DNA from: Cercospora beticola
Lineage: Eukaryota > Ascomycota > Dothideomycetes > Mycosphaerellales > Mycosphaerellaceae
NCBI RefSeq assembly: GCF_033473495.1
Contig: NC_088936.1
Span: 5,146,001 to 5,210,000 of the forward strand
Length of the DNA: 64,000 nt
Reading direction: 5' to 3'
Positions 1 to 11,028 of the stretch are shown piece by piece (position 1 is the first letter of the stretch; every line of letters starts with the position of its first letter). The notes under the pieces are model-generated. The model saw only the letters and a program-made list of their open reading frames with translations, did not search any database and was not told the origin of the DNA. Both the position numbers and the translations under genes were made by a program.

Positions 1-310
1 ATGACAAGTGGGACTCCACCAAGTGTCGGCGATGCTGGAAAGGGAGAATTGTCAGACGTGCAAGACTAATGGCGGGCGAGTCGTGGAGCAGCATGTGCTA
101 TGCGTGCTGGTATTGGGCGAGTTTCTCAGCAATCCCTGCATCCATCGTGCTTCTAGCGCGTCGGCCACGCGCGCTCCTGCAGCCGCCAAAGTTTCTATTT
201 GCACTTCAACGTCGAAGCCAGCACAAGTCAGTCAACTCGCACCCCTGCACTAAGACGCGCCGCCGCGGCCTCGATTCGCTGAAAAGCGACGACTGCCCGC
301 CAGCGCAAAC
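1..310. other. Upstream region of the AAA ATPase gene
   Basis: No ORF here looks like a real gene. The stretch directly precedes the ATG at 311 and probably holds the promoter and 5' UTR of the AAA ATPase. Small open frames on both strands lack recognisable domains. Confidence 0.5.
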
Positions 311-2819
311 ATGTCGACACCACCTCCACCTCCTTCTGCTGACACCAACAAGCCCGCCCCCGCCAAAATGGACGCTTCGCATGTCGTCGTGCGACTGCAA
401 CAGTCCAAGGGTCTGCAGGATGCCTTTCGGGTGCACGTCCTGCCCGAATCCCTCACCGACGCTGGCCTCAAGCTCAATGATATCTGCCAGATCACCAGCG
501 AAGATGGCCTGACCACCGGCTATGGTATCGCCTGGAGAGCAGAAGACAAGATGGGCAGTAGACCCAAGACTCGCCCGGCCAAGATGACTGAAACGTTTCG
601 CGACTTGTACGACTTCAAGGACGGCTCCAAGGTCAAGATTTCCCGCGCCGACACGAAATTGTATCCCGCCGACCGCATTGTGCTCTACGACGTCACGCCT
701 GAAGGGCATAACAAGCCCGATGTTGTTGACGAGACGAATTGGGAGTGGAGCATTGGCAAATTATTTGGTAGGTCAAAATCGCTGACTTTGTCTTAACCTA
801 AGCTGCATGCCCTCAGAGGTCCAGCTCCGATAGTTTTGCTTCCAAATTGTAAGCAGAGACACTAACTTTTTGCCAGAGGACTCCGACGCTCTTGCTGCTG
901 GCGTCTCTTTCGAAGTCACGGGTGCCAAGAAATATCGACGACGCTTTCACATCGAACATATCGAATCTGCTGGAGCACCAGACGGAAATTGTTTGTATCG
1001 TATCCGACGAGGCACATCGATTGAGCTTCCGAATGGCACCATATCCAGACTTACTTCCCCTGTGAATGGCAACGGCAACGGCAATCTCTCGCTCCACACC
1101 AATGGCTTCCGAGGTCAGATGAATGGAGACACGACCCTGGAGCTGGATCCGCATCGCCTCGGGGGTTTGGTCGAGCAGATTCGGAAACTGAACGCCGCCA
1201 TGGGCAAACTAGTGGAGGGCGCTCGAATCGCCAATGGTCACTCTCGTGCTCGCGCCGTCTTGCTTCATGGCTACCAAGGATGCGGAAAAACGACTGTCAT
1301 GAAAGCACTAGCAGATAGTGGTTTCCGAAAAGTGTATCGCATTGAGCCTGACAGCATACTCAGTGGGACTCTGAGCAAAGGACGAACTCAGATCCGAGAG
1401 ACCTTTCAGCAAGCTGCCGAGCGTGCCAACCAGCCTTCACTTATACTGATAGACAAACTCGAGACGCTGACGCCAAACGAAGAAGACAAGTTCTCGGACA
1501 CATTTATTGACGAACTGGAACGGATAAAAGACTGCCGTGTCATGATCGTCGCTGCAGCCCGGTCAATCTCCGATCTTAGTGCTTCCATCATTGGCCCAGA
1601 TGGATTCTGGAGGCACGTTGAGATACCCATTCCAGATGCCACTGCTCGTCAACAAATCTTGAACGTTGCACGACAAAAGTCGCCTTTCGCGAAGGATGAC
1701 GTCTCTGCAGCAATAGCAGCACGCACTCACGGATACACTGGTGCAGATTTACGGCTTCTCCACAGCAAGGCGTTGGACGAAGCAGAAGACAAGGAGGAAA
1801 GAGAAGCTGTATCCCGATTGAGATCACCCAGTCTTCCTACTTACGATGAGGCAAATTCTTTCTATCACCACTCCTCAGCCGGAGAGAGCTCCCGCCGTAA
1901 CATTGACCATCATGCTGAACCACTGGACGCTCAACTCGAAGATTATGAAAAAGCCCTGCCCAATGTCGTCCCGACAGCACTGCGGGAGATCTTTACAGAG
2001 AAGCCAAAGGTACAATGGAGTAACATCGGTGGCTCGGACAAGGTCCGCGAGTCTTTCGATAAAATTCTCGGCCTTCGACAAAACGACCGAGCCCTCCTCG
2101 AAGAATTCCAGCGAAAGCCCGAAAAAGGTGTCCTCCTGTACGGTCCTCCCGGCTGTTCCAAAACCATGACCGCTCAAGCCGTCGCAAACAGCTACAACTT
2201 CAACTTCATCGCCATCAAAGGAGCCGAACTCATCAGCAAATACGTCGGTGACTCTGAAAAGAAGGTCCGCGAAGTCTTCGCAAAGGCGCGCGCCGCGGCT
2301 CCGTGTGTCATATTTTTCGACGAAATCGACGCAATTGCCACTTCACGTGATCTGGATAGTGGAAGTAAGGGCTTAAATGTCCTCACTACACTCTTAAATG
2401 AGATGGATGGGTTTGATGAACTGAAGGATGTCCTCATTTTAGCGGCGACGAATAAACCCGAATCGCTGGATCCAGCTCTTATCCGACCCGGTCGATTCGA
2501 CTCACATGTGTATCTCGGTCCACCGAATTTGGCGGCGAGACAGGATATCTTCCGAATCGCGTGCTCGGGCGTGCGTCTTGCAGAAGAGGTCAAATTCGCC
2601 CTACTGGCGGGTAAAACTGAGGGGTATTCTGGGGCGGAAATTGTGAAGATTTGTGAGGAGGCGAAGGATTTGGCGATTGGGAGGGTGAGGAGTGGTGAGG
2701 TGGCGGAGGGGGAAATGAGGTGTATTACCATGAGGGATTTTGATTCGGCGAGGGAGGAAGTAAGGAGGGGGATCACTGAGGAAATGTTGCAGGGGTATGA
2801 GATGTTTGCGAAGAGGTAG
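311..2819 (+). CDS. Tandem AAA ATPase, Afg2/Drg1-like
   Basis: Two exons, 311-767 and 877-2819, joined across a 109-nt GT...AG intron, predict 799 residues, close to the usual length of Afg2/Drg1 (about 780). Residues about 20-150 resemble the N-domain of Cdc48-type ATPases. The first AAA module (from about residue 280) has a Walker A loop GYQGCGKT, but its Walker B reads LILIDK, so the catalytic Glu is replaced by Lys and this ring is probably inactive in hydrolysis. The second module (about 570-740) is canonical, with GPPGCSKT, FFDEIDAI and the arginine-finger region ALIRPGRF. The SKT variant of Walker A is typical of the Afg2/SPATA5 family, which releases Rlp24 from pre-60S ribosomes. The family call is good; exact orthology is inferred, and a Cdc48-like paralogue is the alternative. 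Confidence 0.88.
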
Positions 2820-2894
2820 ATGGGTTGGAATTGGTGGGTTTCTCTGGGAAATTTAGGGGGTGTGGGGTGGTAGAGGTAGAGATTAGAGAGGAAA

Positions 2895-3690
2895 TGACAT
2901 TTTTGGTTCGTTGGAGATGTTAGGTGTGATGGAATTCTGCCCGAGTTCCTCTGGTAATTGCATTGAAGCGAAGCTACCAGGTGTGAATATGCGTCGTGAT
3001 TGATCATCGTTGGAGACATGGAAGTACTGTCGTCCTGCCCTGTTTCTCTGCCTGCAGCATTCGAGCCGAGCCAACAGGTGTGGAGATGAGTCGAGATTGA
3101 ACACCGCTGGAGTCAGGGAGATATCTCCCATTGTGGCTTGTCTCTCTGTTGACAGCGTTCGAGTCGAGCCAATAGGGGTAGAGATAAGCGATGATCGAAA
3201 GTTCAATGGAATCAGAGATGATTTTAGGGTTGGCTGGTAACTAACTCCATTGACAACGTCCGAGCGAAGGCACTAGGTGTAGAGATGAGTTATAATTCAA
3301 GATTCAATTGAACTGGAGATAATCTTGGGTTGGCTGGTGACTCCGATGACAGCGTTCGAGCGAAGCCCACAGGAGTAGAGATGAATGATGATTTGAAAAT
3401 TTGGTATGTTGGAGATAATTTTGGTAATGGCTGGTCCCTCTGTTGGCAGCATTCGAGCGAAGCTACCAGGTGTAAATATGGTCAATGATTGGAAGATTCG
3501 ATGTGGTGGAGATATTGTGATCTTGGCTGGTTTCTCTGTTGAAAGGGTCTTAGTAAAGCTACCAGGTGTAAAGACGAGTGACAGCTGGAGATTTAGTGTC
3601 TCGGAGATGTTCTGGTTTGTAGCAGGTATCTCTGATAATTGCATTCAAGCGAAGCTACCAGATGTAAAGACAGGTTATATTGTCAAGAGT
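2895..3690. repeat. Degenerate ~97-bp tandem repeat array, about 8 copies
   Basis: A core like GCATTCGAGCGAAGCTACCA recurs near 2960, 3057, 3155, 3256, 3352, 3449, 3545 and 3641, giving spacings of 97, 98, 101, 96, 97, 96 and 96. Each core is followed by a GGTGTAGAGATGA-like block and, further on, by GGAGAT and TTGGCTGGT/TCTCTGTT blocks. A partial copy appears to lead in from about 2895. The period is not a multiple of three, so the repeated peptides seen in translation switch frame and the array is almost certainly non-coding. It fills the space between two convergent genes (stops at 2819 and 3756). Confidence 0.9.
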
Positions 3691-3755
3691 CTTCGTTCGT
3701 AGTAGACATTCTGACTGTGCAAAGTCCTTGCCGTCGGATGGTCGTACCCTTCTTA

Positions 3756-4865
3756 TTACAACTCCTCCTTCAACTTAACATAATACGGACAATCCGGCCT
3801 CTTATTCATATACGCCTTCGCAAAGTACGGACAAAATTTCTTATCCTCTTCAACGAAACCCTTCAACCTGAGTTTCTTCTCCTCCTTCGACAAAGCTTGC
3901 TGCTTCTCAAACGGAACTTCTCCTGGCGGCGGATCAGGAGCAAAGAGCAATAACCAGAACACCCAACTCAGAATCCATAAGACCACCATTCTTGTGAGGG
4001 GATGAACATCCGTCGCTCCCACGTCTCGGATGTGCTGTGGGTTCGACAGAGAAACGACCGTCACGCGTCCAAGCCATCGAAGGCCAGGAGGAAAGAACCT
4101 GAAAGCGAATTGCTCCCAGACTGACTCCGTGATCAGTGCACTCCGCGGATCAGGTGGTCCAAAATTTTCTTCTCGTGCTGTCCACACCGCTTTTCCATTT
4201 CTTCCCAGCTTTCCGGAAACCCCGTCAATGGTTTTCGCTCACCGCCTGGATGGTGTGATTCAAAGTGTTTGGACATTTCTTGCCAGAACAGATGAGTCGC
4301 GATTTTTTGCTTGGTAGTGAGACGTGGGAGACCGAGTGTTGTGGCGAAGCGTTGGCCGATGAGGGCGGCGGAGGCTAAAGTGTAGACATAATCATCGTTG
4401 TGACCATAGCAGCCGGGCGTGACTTTTGCTTCGAGGCGGGCGTGGAGGTTGTTGACGTAGGCGATGGAGTCGAGGCAGCGTTTGTCGCTGGGGCCGTAGA
4501 AGCTGTAGTTGAGATGGTCAGATCGGTTGATCACCATTGTATGTTTGTCGTGTCGGAGGGTAAAGTGATCGATATGGGGAAGAGATAAAACCGTACAGCC
4601 ATGTCATGTTGTGGTACTCGCTATCCTCGCAACGAACGGTGGCTTTGTGTAAGACTTTCCCCCCGTCTTCTCGCCAAATTGCCCGTGCTGCCCACTCGGG
4701 TTTCATGAGTTGTGGGAAAGTGATGCTGTAGATGAGATTGTTCATGAAGTCGTTCGCTTGGTAGCAGGTGGTCAGTCGCACGATTTCCTCGTAGTTTTTG
4801 TATGGATCGAGCGATTCGATTTTGGCTGCGATCCATTTGTAAGGGGCTTTCTTTGATTCGGTCAT
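3756..4865 (-). CDS. mpaB/rubber-oxygenase-like (DUF2236) membrane protein
   Basis: Three exons on the minus strand, 4865-4597, 4502-4188 and 4140-3756, predict 322 residues. The first intron (4503-4596, 94 nt) starts GTACGG and has a CTGAC branch-like site; the second (4141-4187) would be only 47 nt. The conserved block running from GGKVLHKATVRCEDSEY through NNLHARL to LPRLTTKQKIATHLFWQ matches the ER-bound oxygenase mpaB/rubber oxygenase catalytic domain family, whose members bind haem and cleave isoprenoid double bonds. A hydrophobic helix near the C-terminus (MVVLWILSWVFWLLLF) suggests membrane anchoring. The substrate cannot be told from sequence. The second junction could be a frameshift rather than a very short intron, but GT...AG ends and a CTGAT site are present. 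Confidence 0.75.
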
Positions 4866-6408
4866 GTTTGTTGGCGACTGGAATGGAAGGAGTGCTTGGA
4901 GGTGAGTGAGCTTGGGGAACGGAGTACAGATCGATCAATTTGTACTCTCTTGGGAACCACTTGAAAACTCCATATATGCTGCTCTAGTCTTTGTCTGGCG
5001 TAGACAAGGTGGTAGCGAGCCCTCATCTCCTAGTGGTGCACTGGCAGTGACGTAGTGGATTTACGGCCGTGCAACCATGATCGACGAATGGGAAAATATG
5101 TACCTAGAAAGGTATTCTCCGGAGTGACCGAAAGTGACTGGCTATGTTGCAGGTATTCCCATGCTGTTGGATGTATTGATAATGAACGCTCATAGGCTGT
5201 GAATCGTGTGGTGCTGGTTTGTCTTGCTAGCTTGACTCATGCGGACTGTGCTTATGCTTAGGTGTTGCTGAGTAGACAATGATTAATCATCGTCTCTAGC
5301 CCTCTAAGTCGAAAGCTGGTTTGAGATTTAGGTTCAGGCGGTCGCTCTACCACAATACATCCCGGCGACTGTAAACGAATACGTCAAGCACCGAGTCATG
5401 CTTCTCGTGGACAGTTCTCAGGTGTGACTCTGACCAGAACGATAGTCCGGCTCGATCCTAGTATCCTCCTAGAAGCAACTACCACATCTCTCTTCTGGAG
5501 CCGGTACGAGAGCAGTCCACGAACTCCAGACTTCAAAGCCGCGTTTAGACTCTGCACGTCAGTCGCGATTTTAACACTGCGCTCCTTCTCGTACCGTCGA
5601 TCTAGTCACCTCGAAGGTCGAAGTGATGCACAGGCCAGGAGATGGGATCTAGGGTGTCTCCCATACTTTCCGGACACACGTTTGTCAGCCGCAACGATGA
5701 TCGATCCTAGAGCTGGCTCAATCGGCAATGGTCATCAAGCCAAAAGGAGACAATCTGCCGTCATCACGTCAATTGCATATTCAGCGTAAGCCCAATGACG
5801 ATTTCACCAATTCTTTGTGATCACGCCCTTCAAGCTGCAAGTTCTCCCGAAGTCAGCCAGTATGTGATGTTCCTACCTCGTCAGCGAATCTTCTACGTTG
5901 AGTCAACGACGCTAGTTGCCAAGCTGTGGGATTCACGGTGTGTCGCAAACGCATGTGTGAAGATCTCGGTGGCTTCCCACGGTGGAGTGTTGCGCTGAGC
6001 TAGTGTCGGCATCGACTCTCAGAACTTCCTGATTGATCCTCTTCTGCAACCTCTGAGCGGATATTGCAAGCCCGGACGCTGCGGTTCGTTCGTGACAGAT
6101 CTTGAAAATTGTTCCCAGATAGCAGGTCATGGCGAACTCGGAATCCGAAGCCAAGTGGCAATTGAAGTCCAGAGCGGAGACAATTCCGCTGTATAACAAA
6201 GCATAGCTTTGGAGATGCTCCGGAGACATGGAGAACGGTTTCCCTCCTCCAGCTAGCATCATCTTGTGCTTTTGCGGGCCTTGCTCAAACTGTATCAAAG
6301 ATGGGTGATCCTCTGCACTGTCGAAGGTCCTGCTGCGCGATGGCATAAATCTGGTTCTTCTTGGAATTGATTCTTAGATCATCTGAATTTTGGCTTCGAA
6401 CGCACAAG
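4866..6408. other. 1.5-kb stretch with no convincing gene
   Basis: Several open frames occur, the longest on the minus strand at about 5933-6346 and on the plus strand at 5424-5789. None has a domain I recognise or clean splice signals joining it to a neighbour. The two flanking genes are divergent, so part of this DNA must hold their promoters. A decayed gene on the minus strand is possible. Confidence 0.4.
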
Positions 6409-8279
6409 ATGCCGCGCCTTACACCAGTCGCGAATGTCTCCAGTGCAAGGGAGGAATTCCATCGAGCTCTCAACTTCTTGCAGAAGGAAAAGCGAGTTTG
6501 CCAGTGCTGCGGGTCGAGCACTGCACGCTATGGTGTTGAGACACTGGACGACTGGGATGCACTCACAATAATGAAGGCCTCGCTATGTGCTCGGCCTGCA
6601 CATCCTCCCTTACCTTTCGAGATCCAGACTGCAATCGACGCGACCTTGGCATGCGACCTGGCGGCACGAGCGCAAGTTTCAGCAATGGATATCGTTCCCG
6701 TTCTTCCTCGAATGATGGGAGCCGATGAAACATCGGACGAGATGATCCAAAAACGACCTGCGATCAGCGTCTGGAGGGGAGATATCACGAGCTTGCGAGA
6801 CTGTACGGCGATTGTCAATGCTGCGAATAGCAAATTGCTCGGATGTTTTGTTCCCGGACACCGATGCATCGATAACGCGATCCATGCTGCTGCTGGTCCG
6901 CGGCTTCGTGAGGCTTGTCACGCTCTGATGCAAGCTGAAGGACACGACGAAGTTGAAGGATTGGCGAAAGTCACGCCGGGGTTCAACCTCTCTGCGAAGT
7001 TTGTGATACATACTGTTGGTCCGCAGGTAAAGCGGCATGGCGCTCCATCGGCAAACGATATATTGTTATTGGCGAGATGCTATGAGTCGTGTCTGCAGGC
7101 TGCCGAGGACCTGCCAGTTCGTGCAGATGAACGGAAAGTTCTGGTCTTTTGCGGGATCTCTACGGGTGTGTTTGGCTTCCCTGCCGACGAGGCTTGTACC
7201 ATTGCTGTGCGCACTGTTTTGAACTGGTTTGGCGGTCGTCGCACTTCGACGATCACGGATCTCGTCTTCAATGTCTTTAGTGAAGATGATGAGCATTTGT
7301 ATCGTCGTCGTCTGATCGAAAAATTGGCCCACACGATGGCGATGTCCTGGGTCTGCATGAGAAGGGAATGGCCCCGTCGTTGCATTTATCCAAGAATGTC
7401 CAGACGGCAAGAAGCTTCTTGCGTGAAGCAGATTACCTCGTCCTCAGTGCTGGCGCAGGACTCTCGTCGGCGACGGGACTCGACTATACCAGCAAGGAAC
7501 AATTCACACGTCATCTTCCAGGTTTCGTGAAATATGGATTCAGCTGCCTGTACGATGTCTTCGGCTTCAATTCGTGGCCTTCAGACCAAGCCAGGTGGAG
7601 CTACCTCATCAATCATCTCATCCTGATTCGGAATTGGCCACAACAGGAACTCTACTCAGATTTTCGGGATTTCGTCGAAAGACGTTTCGCGTCTCACAAT
7701 GATGCCGACACTCGATACTTTGTGAGGACTTCGAATGCTGATGGGCTCTTCATACGGCACAAATTTCCTGGCGAAAAAGTTTCGACGCCGCAAGGGCATT
7801 ACGCTCAAGTCCAGTGCGTCCGCAAATGCAGAAGAGGTGCTGTCTTCGATTCCGCGCCGTTTGTTGAAGCTGCCGAGCCGAGACTTGATGCTAAATCACA
7901 ACATTTGCCGGAGGATTTCGAGGTGCCGAGATGTCCATTCTGCAAGAGCGGTCTCGTACTGTGCGTTCGTGGAGGTTCATACTTCAACGATGGACCCTTC
8001 CTGCAGAAAGAGCGGGCGTATCATGAGTTCGTGAAGACTGCGCTTTTGTCACCCGAGAACAAAGTTGCCATCTTGGAAATTGGTGTCGGCCTGAATACAC
8101 CATCGGTCCTGAGATGGCATAATGAGGACTTGGTGCGGAAGTCGACGGGCCAGGTAAGGCTTATTCGCATTGGCTATGGTGCAGCAGGCTTCGCCCCGTT
8201 GGATCTGGTAGAAGATGGACGGAGCGCCGCCATTCAAGGTGATATTCGAGACTGCTTGAGGCCAGTCATGGATGACTAA
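6409..8279 (+). CDS. Zn-type macrodomain fused to a class M sirtuin (SirTM)
   Basis: The ATG at 6409 opens a macrodomain. It contains SVWRGDITSLRDCTAIVNAAN, the zinc-type signature GCFVPGHRCIDNAIH, and ends near YRRRLIEKL. The frame then changes, and 7404-8279 encodes a sirtuin with LSAGAGLSSATGLDY, TSNADGL, and TPQGHYAQVQC, where Gln occupies the usual catalytic His position as in SirTM. Zinc-binding pairs follow (VQCVRKC and PRCPFCKS). A 53-nt intron (7351-7403, GTCTGC...CCAG) joins the halves in frame and gives 605 residues, but its donor is weak and a frameshift is the alternative. SirTM enzymes ADP-ribosylate proteins and the linked macrodomain removes the mark; fused forms are known in fungi. 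The target protein is not evident from this window. Confidence 0.85.
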
Positions 8280-8644
8280 GTTAGTACCAACTGTAAGCAT
8301 TGCCTAGATTGAAATGTGCACGGCATTCTCCTGAGGCCATCCGCGTTGTCCATTTGGCATCATGGTTCCAGTTCCAGTATGTTTGTCTCTGTCTGCGGCG
8401 ACCAAGCATCTTGCTGATGTCGGGCGATAGGCGAAGGGAATTCGCGTGCGAATGTCCCACATCTCATTCGTCAATGGCAATGGTACCTGTAGTGCCAGGG
8501 TTGTGGTGTAGGATGAGCCTGCCTGATCGCTGTCGTCCCCGCAAACGCAGTTCTCGTGGATGACATGGGATGTAGATTGGCCTTGGAGAATATAGATGGT
8601 GAGAATGCTGCCGGGTCTGTAGTTAGTGGTGGTGGTGGCGGCCA
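8280..8644. other. Intergenic, no gene seen
   Basis: 365 nt between the SirTM stop and the TMEM135-like ATG. Only short shadow frames are seen. It presumably holds the 3' UTR of the first gene and the promoter of the second. Confidence 0.5.
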
Positions 8645-10639
8645 ATGGCACACGTCGACAACTTCATCTGCCTGCGTGGGGTGTTGTCGGCGGTGGTTGT
8701 CGAGTGCGATGGGCGTGTTGATCATCAGCTGAAGCCGAGGCTGTTTGGCGACGCTCCAGCATCAACTTTCAGAGCTCCTGCAGGCGGTCCTCATCCACAC
8801 GATCCCCATCATCGACATCATCACCACCACTCCTCCCACCAACTGCATAATATCAACAACCACCACCACCGCAAAACATCCCGCTCCAATTCATTTCCGC
8901 TCACCAATGCGGCAACGCAGAAAACGCTGAAGGAAATTCGCAGGAGGATGTCGTCCTCCTCCGGCAAGTCGTCCGGCTCCTCCGCCAGCAACCTGAGCAG
9001 GAGACCGATCGACCCCATCACTCGGACTGCGCTGCGATATACCTTGTCGCCACGAGAGTATGAGTTGCTGCACAAATACTTGATCGCCCGCGCGCCGCAA
9101 CGAGTGCAAAAACGAACACCAAACCCCTCGCGATACGAGAACTACACCAAAACAACCACCGAAAGCGAGGACTACAATGTCGCGTCGGTACGCGCTGCAT
9201 TGCGCGTATTCGTCGCGTTGTTCTCTGCACTGAAGAGCATGGATTTCGTGCTGGCGAAAATTGCGCAGAGAAGAGGAGTTGTCACCACAACAAAACCTGC
9301 GCCAAAATACAAAAACACGCGGATCGCGCTGTCGTTCTCCACGATGCTGTTCTTCCATCGCATTCTCCATCGCTTCTTCATCCGACTGCGAACAGAACTG
9401 CAGTTCGACAACGCAGAGCCCTTCCGGACTAGGAATCCGAGGATATCACAAGCGCTTACATCCAAATACACCCCTGCCATTGGAGCATCGCTTGCTGGCT
9501 TTTGCTTGGGCGCGTCGCCTGCTGAGCAACTGCGCGTGACAATTGCGATCTATGTCTTTTCCCGCAGTCTGGAATTCGGATACAATCATGCTTCGAGCAA
9601 TGGACTGATCTGGGGCAAGGGCAAGGACCGTCCGTGGTGGTTCGGCAGCTGGCTGCTCATGCCCTTCGCTTGCGGACAACTGCTGCATGCGTTCGTGTTT
9701 GATCGCGATTGTTTTCCAGAAAGCATGGGAGCTTTCATCCTAAAGAGAAGTCCTGAGTACATACAGCTCCGCCCCAAGGACTACCCGATTGGGCGCAGCT
9801 GGCCTGGCACGTTCGACATCGTCGACGGCTTAGCAGAGATCAGCAAGCTGCGGTGGCCCGCCTTCGTCAGCCCGATACTCTTCCCCAACAACCCACAAAC
9901 ACTTCCCGGTGGTGCAGCCGTGCAACGGCTCGCGCCCATCTCATCACCCGCACATCCTGGCACGAAGCACACTTCGTGTGCCTTCCTCCATCCCAAAGAC
10001 CCGAGCTGCGCAAGGACATATCTGAAGTACTGGATCGCAGCCTTTCCGCCGATTCTCAAATTTTTCACGATGATCTACGGCGCCTTTGCTCTGCTGGCTT
10101 ACAAGGCCCTGCTCAAGAATCCGAGCCCGGTCCTGAACCGTATATCCCAGCGTATCATCAAGATGTCCCTCTTCATCACTGGCGCCATCGGTACGTCATG
10201 GGGCAGCATTTGCCTGTTCAATAATGTTCTTCCGCGCAACTTGCTTCCAACCCAACGCTGGTTCCTTGGAGGCTTCATGGGCGGGCTCTGGGCGTATGTG
10301 GCGCGGAACCAAGAACGGGACAACTTCATGTACAGTTTCCGACTGAGTCTCGATTCGTTCTACAAGGTCGGAAAGAAGCGAGGATGGTGGCGAGGAGTGA
10401 AGAATGGAGATGTTTTGTTGTTCGTGGCCAGTCTGGCGGCTATTAATTACGTCTATGAGGCGCAGCCTGGTGCTGTGCAGGGCGCGATGATTAGAAAGAC
10501 TTTAGGTGTGTTCAGAGGTGAAGGGTGGGTCGATCGCGCTGCTTCTTCGTCGAAGAAGGATGGAAAGAGGAGGGCCAGAGAAGGAGAGGGAATCGTGGAG
10601 GAACTGGAAAGAGTTGGCGAGGAGAAGAAGGATATCTAG
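8645..10639 (+). CDS. TMEM135-like multi-pass membrane protein
   Basis: A single open frame of 664 residues from the ATG at 8645. Residues about 45-75 are His-rich and followed by a Ser-rich basic stretch, so the N-terminus is probably disordered and cytosolic. Several hydrophobic segments follow in the middle of the protein. The block CAFLHPKDPSCARTYLKYW with downstream helices resembles the Cys-rich N-terminal domain of TMEM135, a protein tied to peroxisomes, mitochondrial dynamics and lipid handling in animals. The last 60 residues are highly charged. The start is uncertain: an internal ATG in MSSSSGKSSG (about 8948) would also leave the conserved part intact. Function in fungi is inferred from family only. 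Confidence 0.8.
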   Translation: MAHVDNFICLRGVLSAVVVECDGRVDHQLKPRLFGDAPASTFRAPAGGPHPHDPHHRHHHHHSSHQLHNINNHHHRKTSRSNSFPLTNAATQKTLKEIRRRMSSSSGKSSGSSASNLSRRPIDPITRTALRYTLSPREYELLHKYLIARAPQRVQKRTPNPSRYENYTKTTTESEDYNVASVRAALRVFVALFSALKSMDFVLAKIAQRRGVVTTTKPAPKYKNTRIALSFSTMLFFHRILHRFFIRLRTELQFDNAEPFRTRNPRISQALTSKYTPAIGASLAGFCLGASPAEQLRVTIAIYVFSRSLEFGYNHASSNGLIWGKGKDRPWWFGSWLLMPFACGQLLHAFVFDRDCFPESMGAFILKRSPEYIQLRPKDYPIGRSWPGTFDIVDGLAEISKLRWPAFVSPILFPNNPQTLPGGAAVQRLAPISSPAHPGTKHTSCAFLHPKDPSCARTYLKYWIAAFPPILKFFTMIYGAFALLAYKALLKNPSPVLNRISQRIIKMSLFITGAIGTSWGSICLFNNVLPRNLLPTQRWFLGGFMGGLWAYVARNQERDNFMYSFRLSLDSFYKVGKKRGWWRGVKNGDVLLFVASLAAINYVYEAQPGAVQGAMIRKTLGVFRGEGWVDRAASSSKKDGKRRAREGEGIVEELERVGEEKKDI

Positions 10640-11028
10640 GGCAATAATGAGGTTTGTGAGAAGTGAAAGTGAATTTGCATGGAGAAATTGGAGGATGATG
10701 TTATGAGAGACTGTGATACCCAATGTTGATTTATTGTACAGCATAATGTTGATAGTGAAATAGGAGCTCGAAACGACGATGTATCTGCTGATGAGCGCAA
10801 CGCCCTTCACTGACCCTCACATATGTCATCGGTGGAGTCGCCCACGCTTGACGCTATTCCATATCAAGGCATCAGTGTTCCTCAACCTTATTGATCCTTC
10901 GAGGCGCGACTTCGCCATGCACGACTGCACCCGAGGAATCATGCCACCTGAGCGAAGACTCATGGATTCTGTCCTCTAGGTCTGATTATGCATCGCAGGA
11001 ACAAGATCAACAGCATACAAAGCACGCC
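10640..11028. other. Intergenic, no gene seen
   Basis: 389 nt between a plus-strand stop and the next plus-strand ATG. The open frame extending upstream of 11029 lacks conserved sequence, so I treat it as promoter and 5' UTR. Confidence 0.45.

Noticed and set aside
3150..3170. GTTCGAGTC in the repeat, similar to a tRNA T-loop
   Set aside because: No acceptor, D or anticodon arms around it; it belongs to the 97-bp unit.
3297..3702. Open frames on both strands inside the repeat array with a recurring FTPGSF-like peptide
   Set aside because: The repeat length is not a multiple of three, so the peptide jumps frame; it is a product of the DNA repeat, not a gene.
5280..5790. Passing likeness to rRNA or tRNA-type sequence
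   Set aside because: No stretch agreed with conserved rRNA segments I know, and no tRNA arms could be paired.
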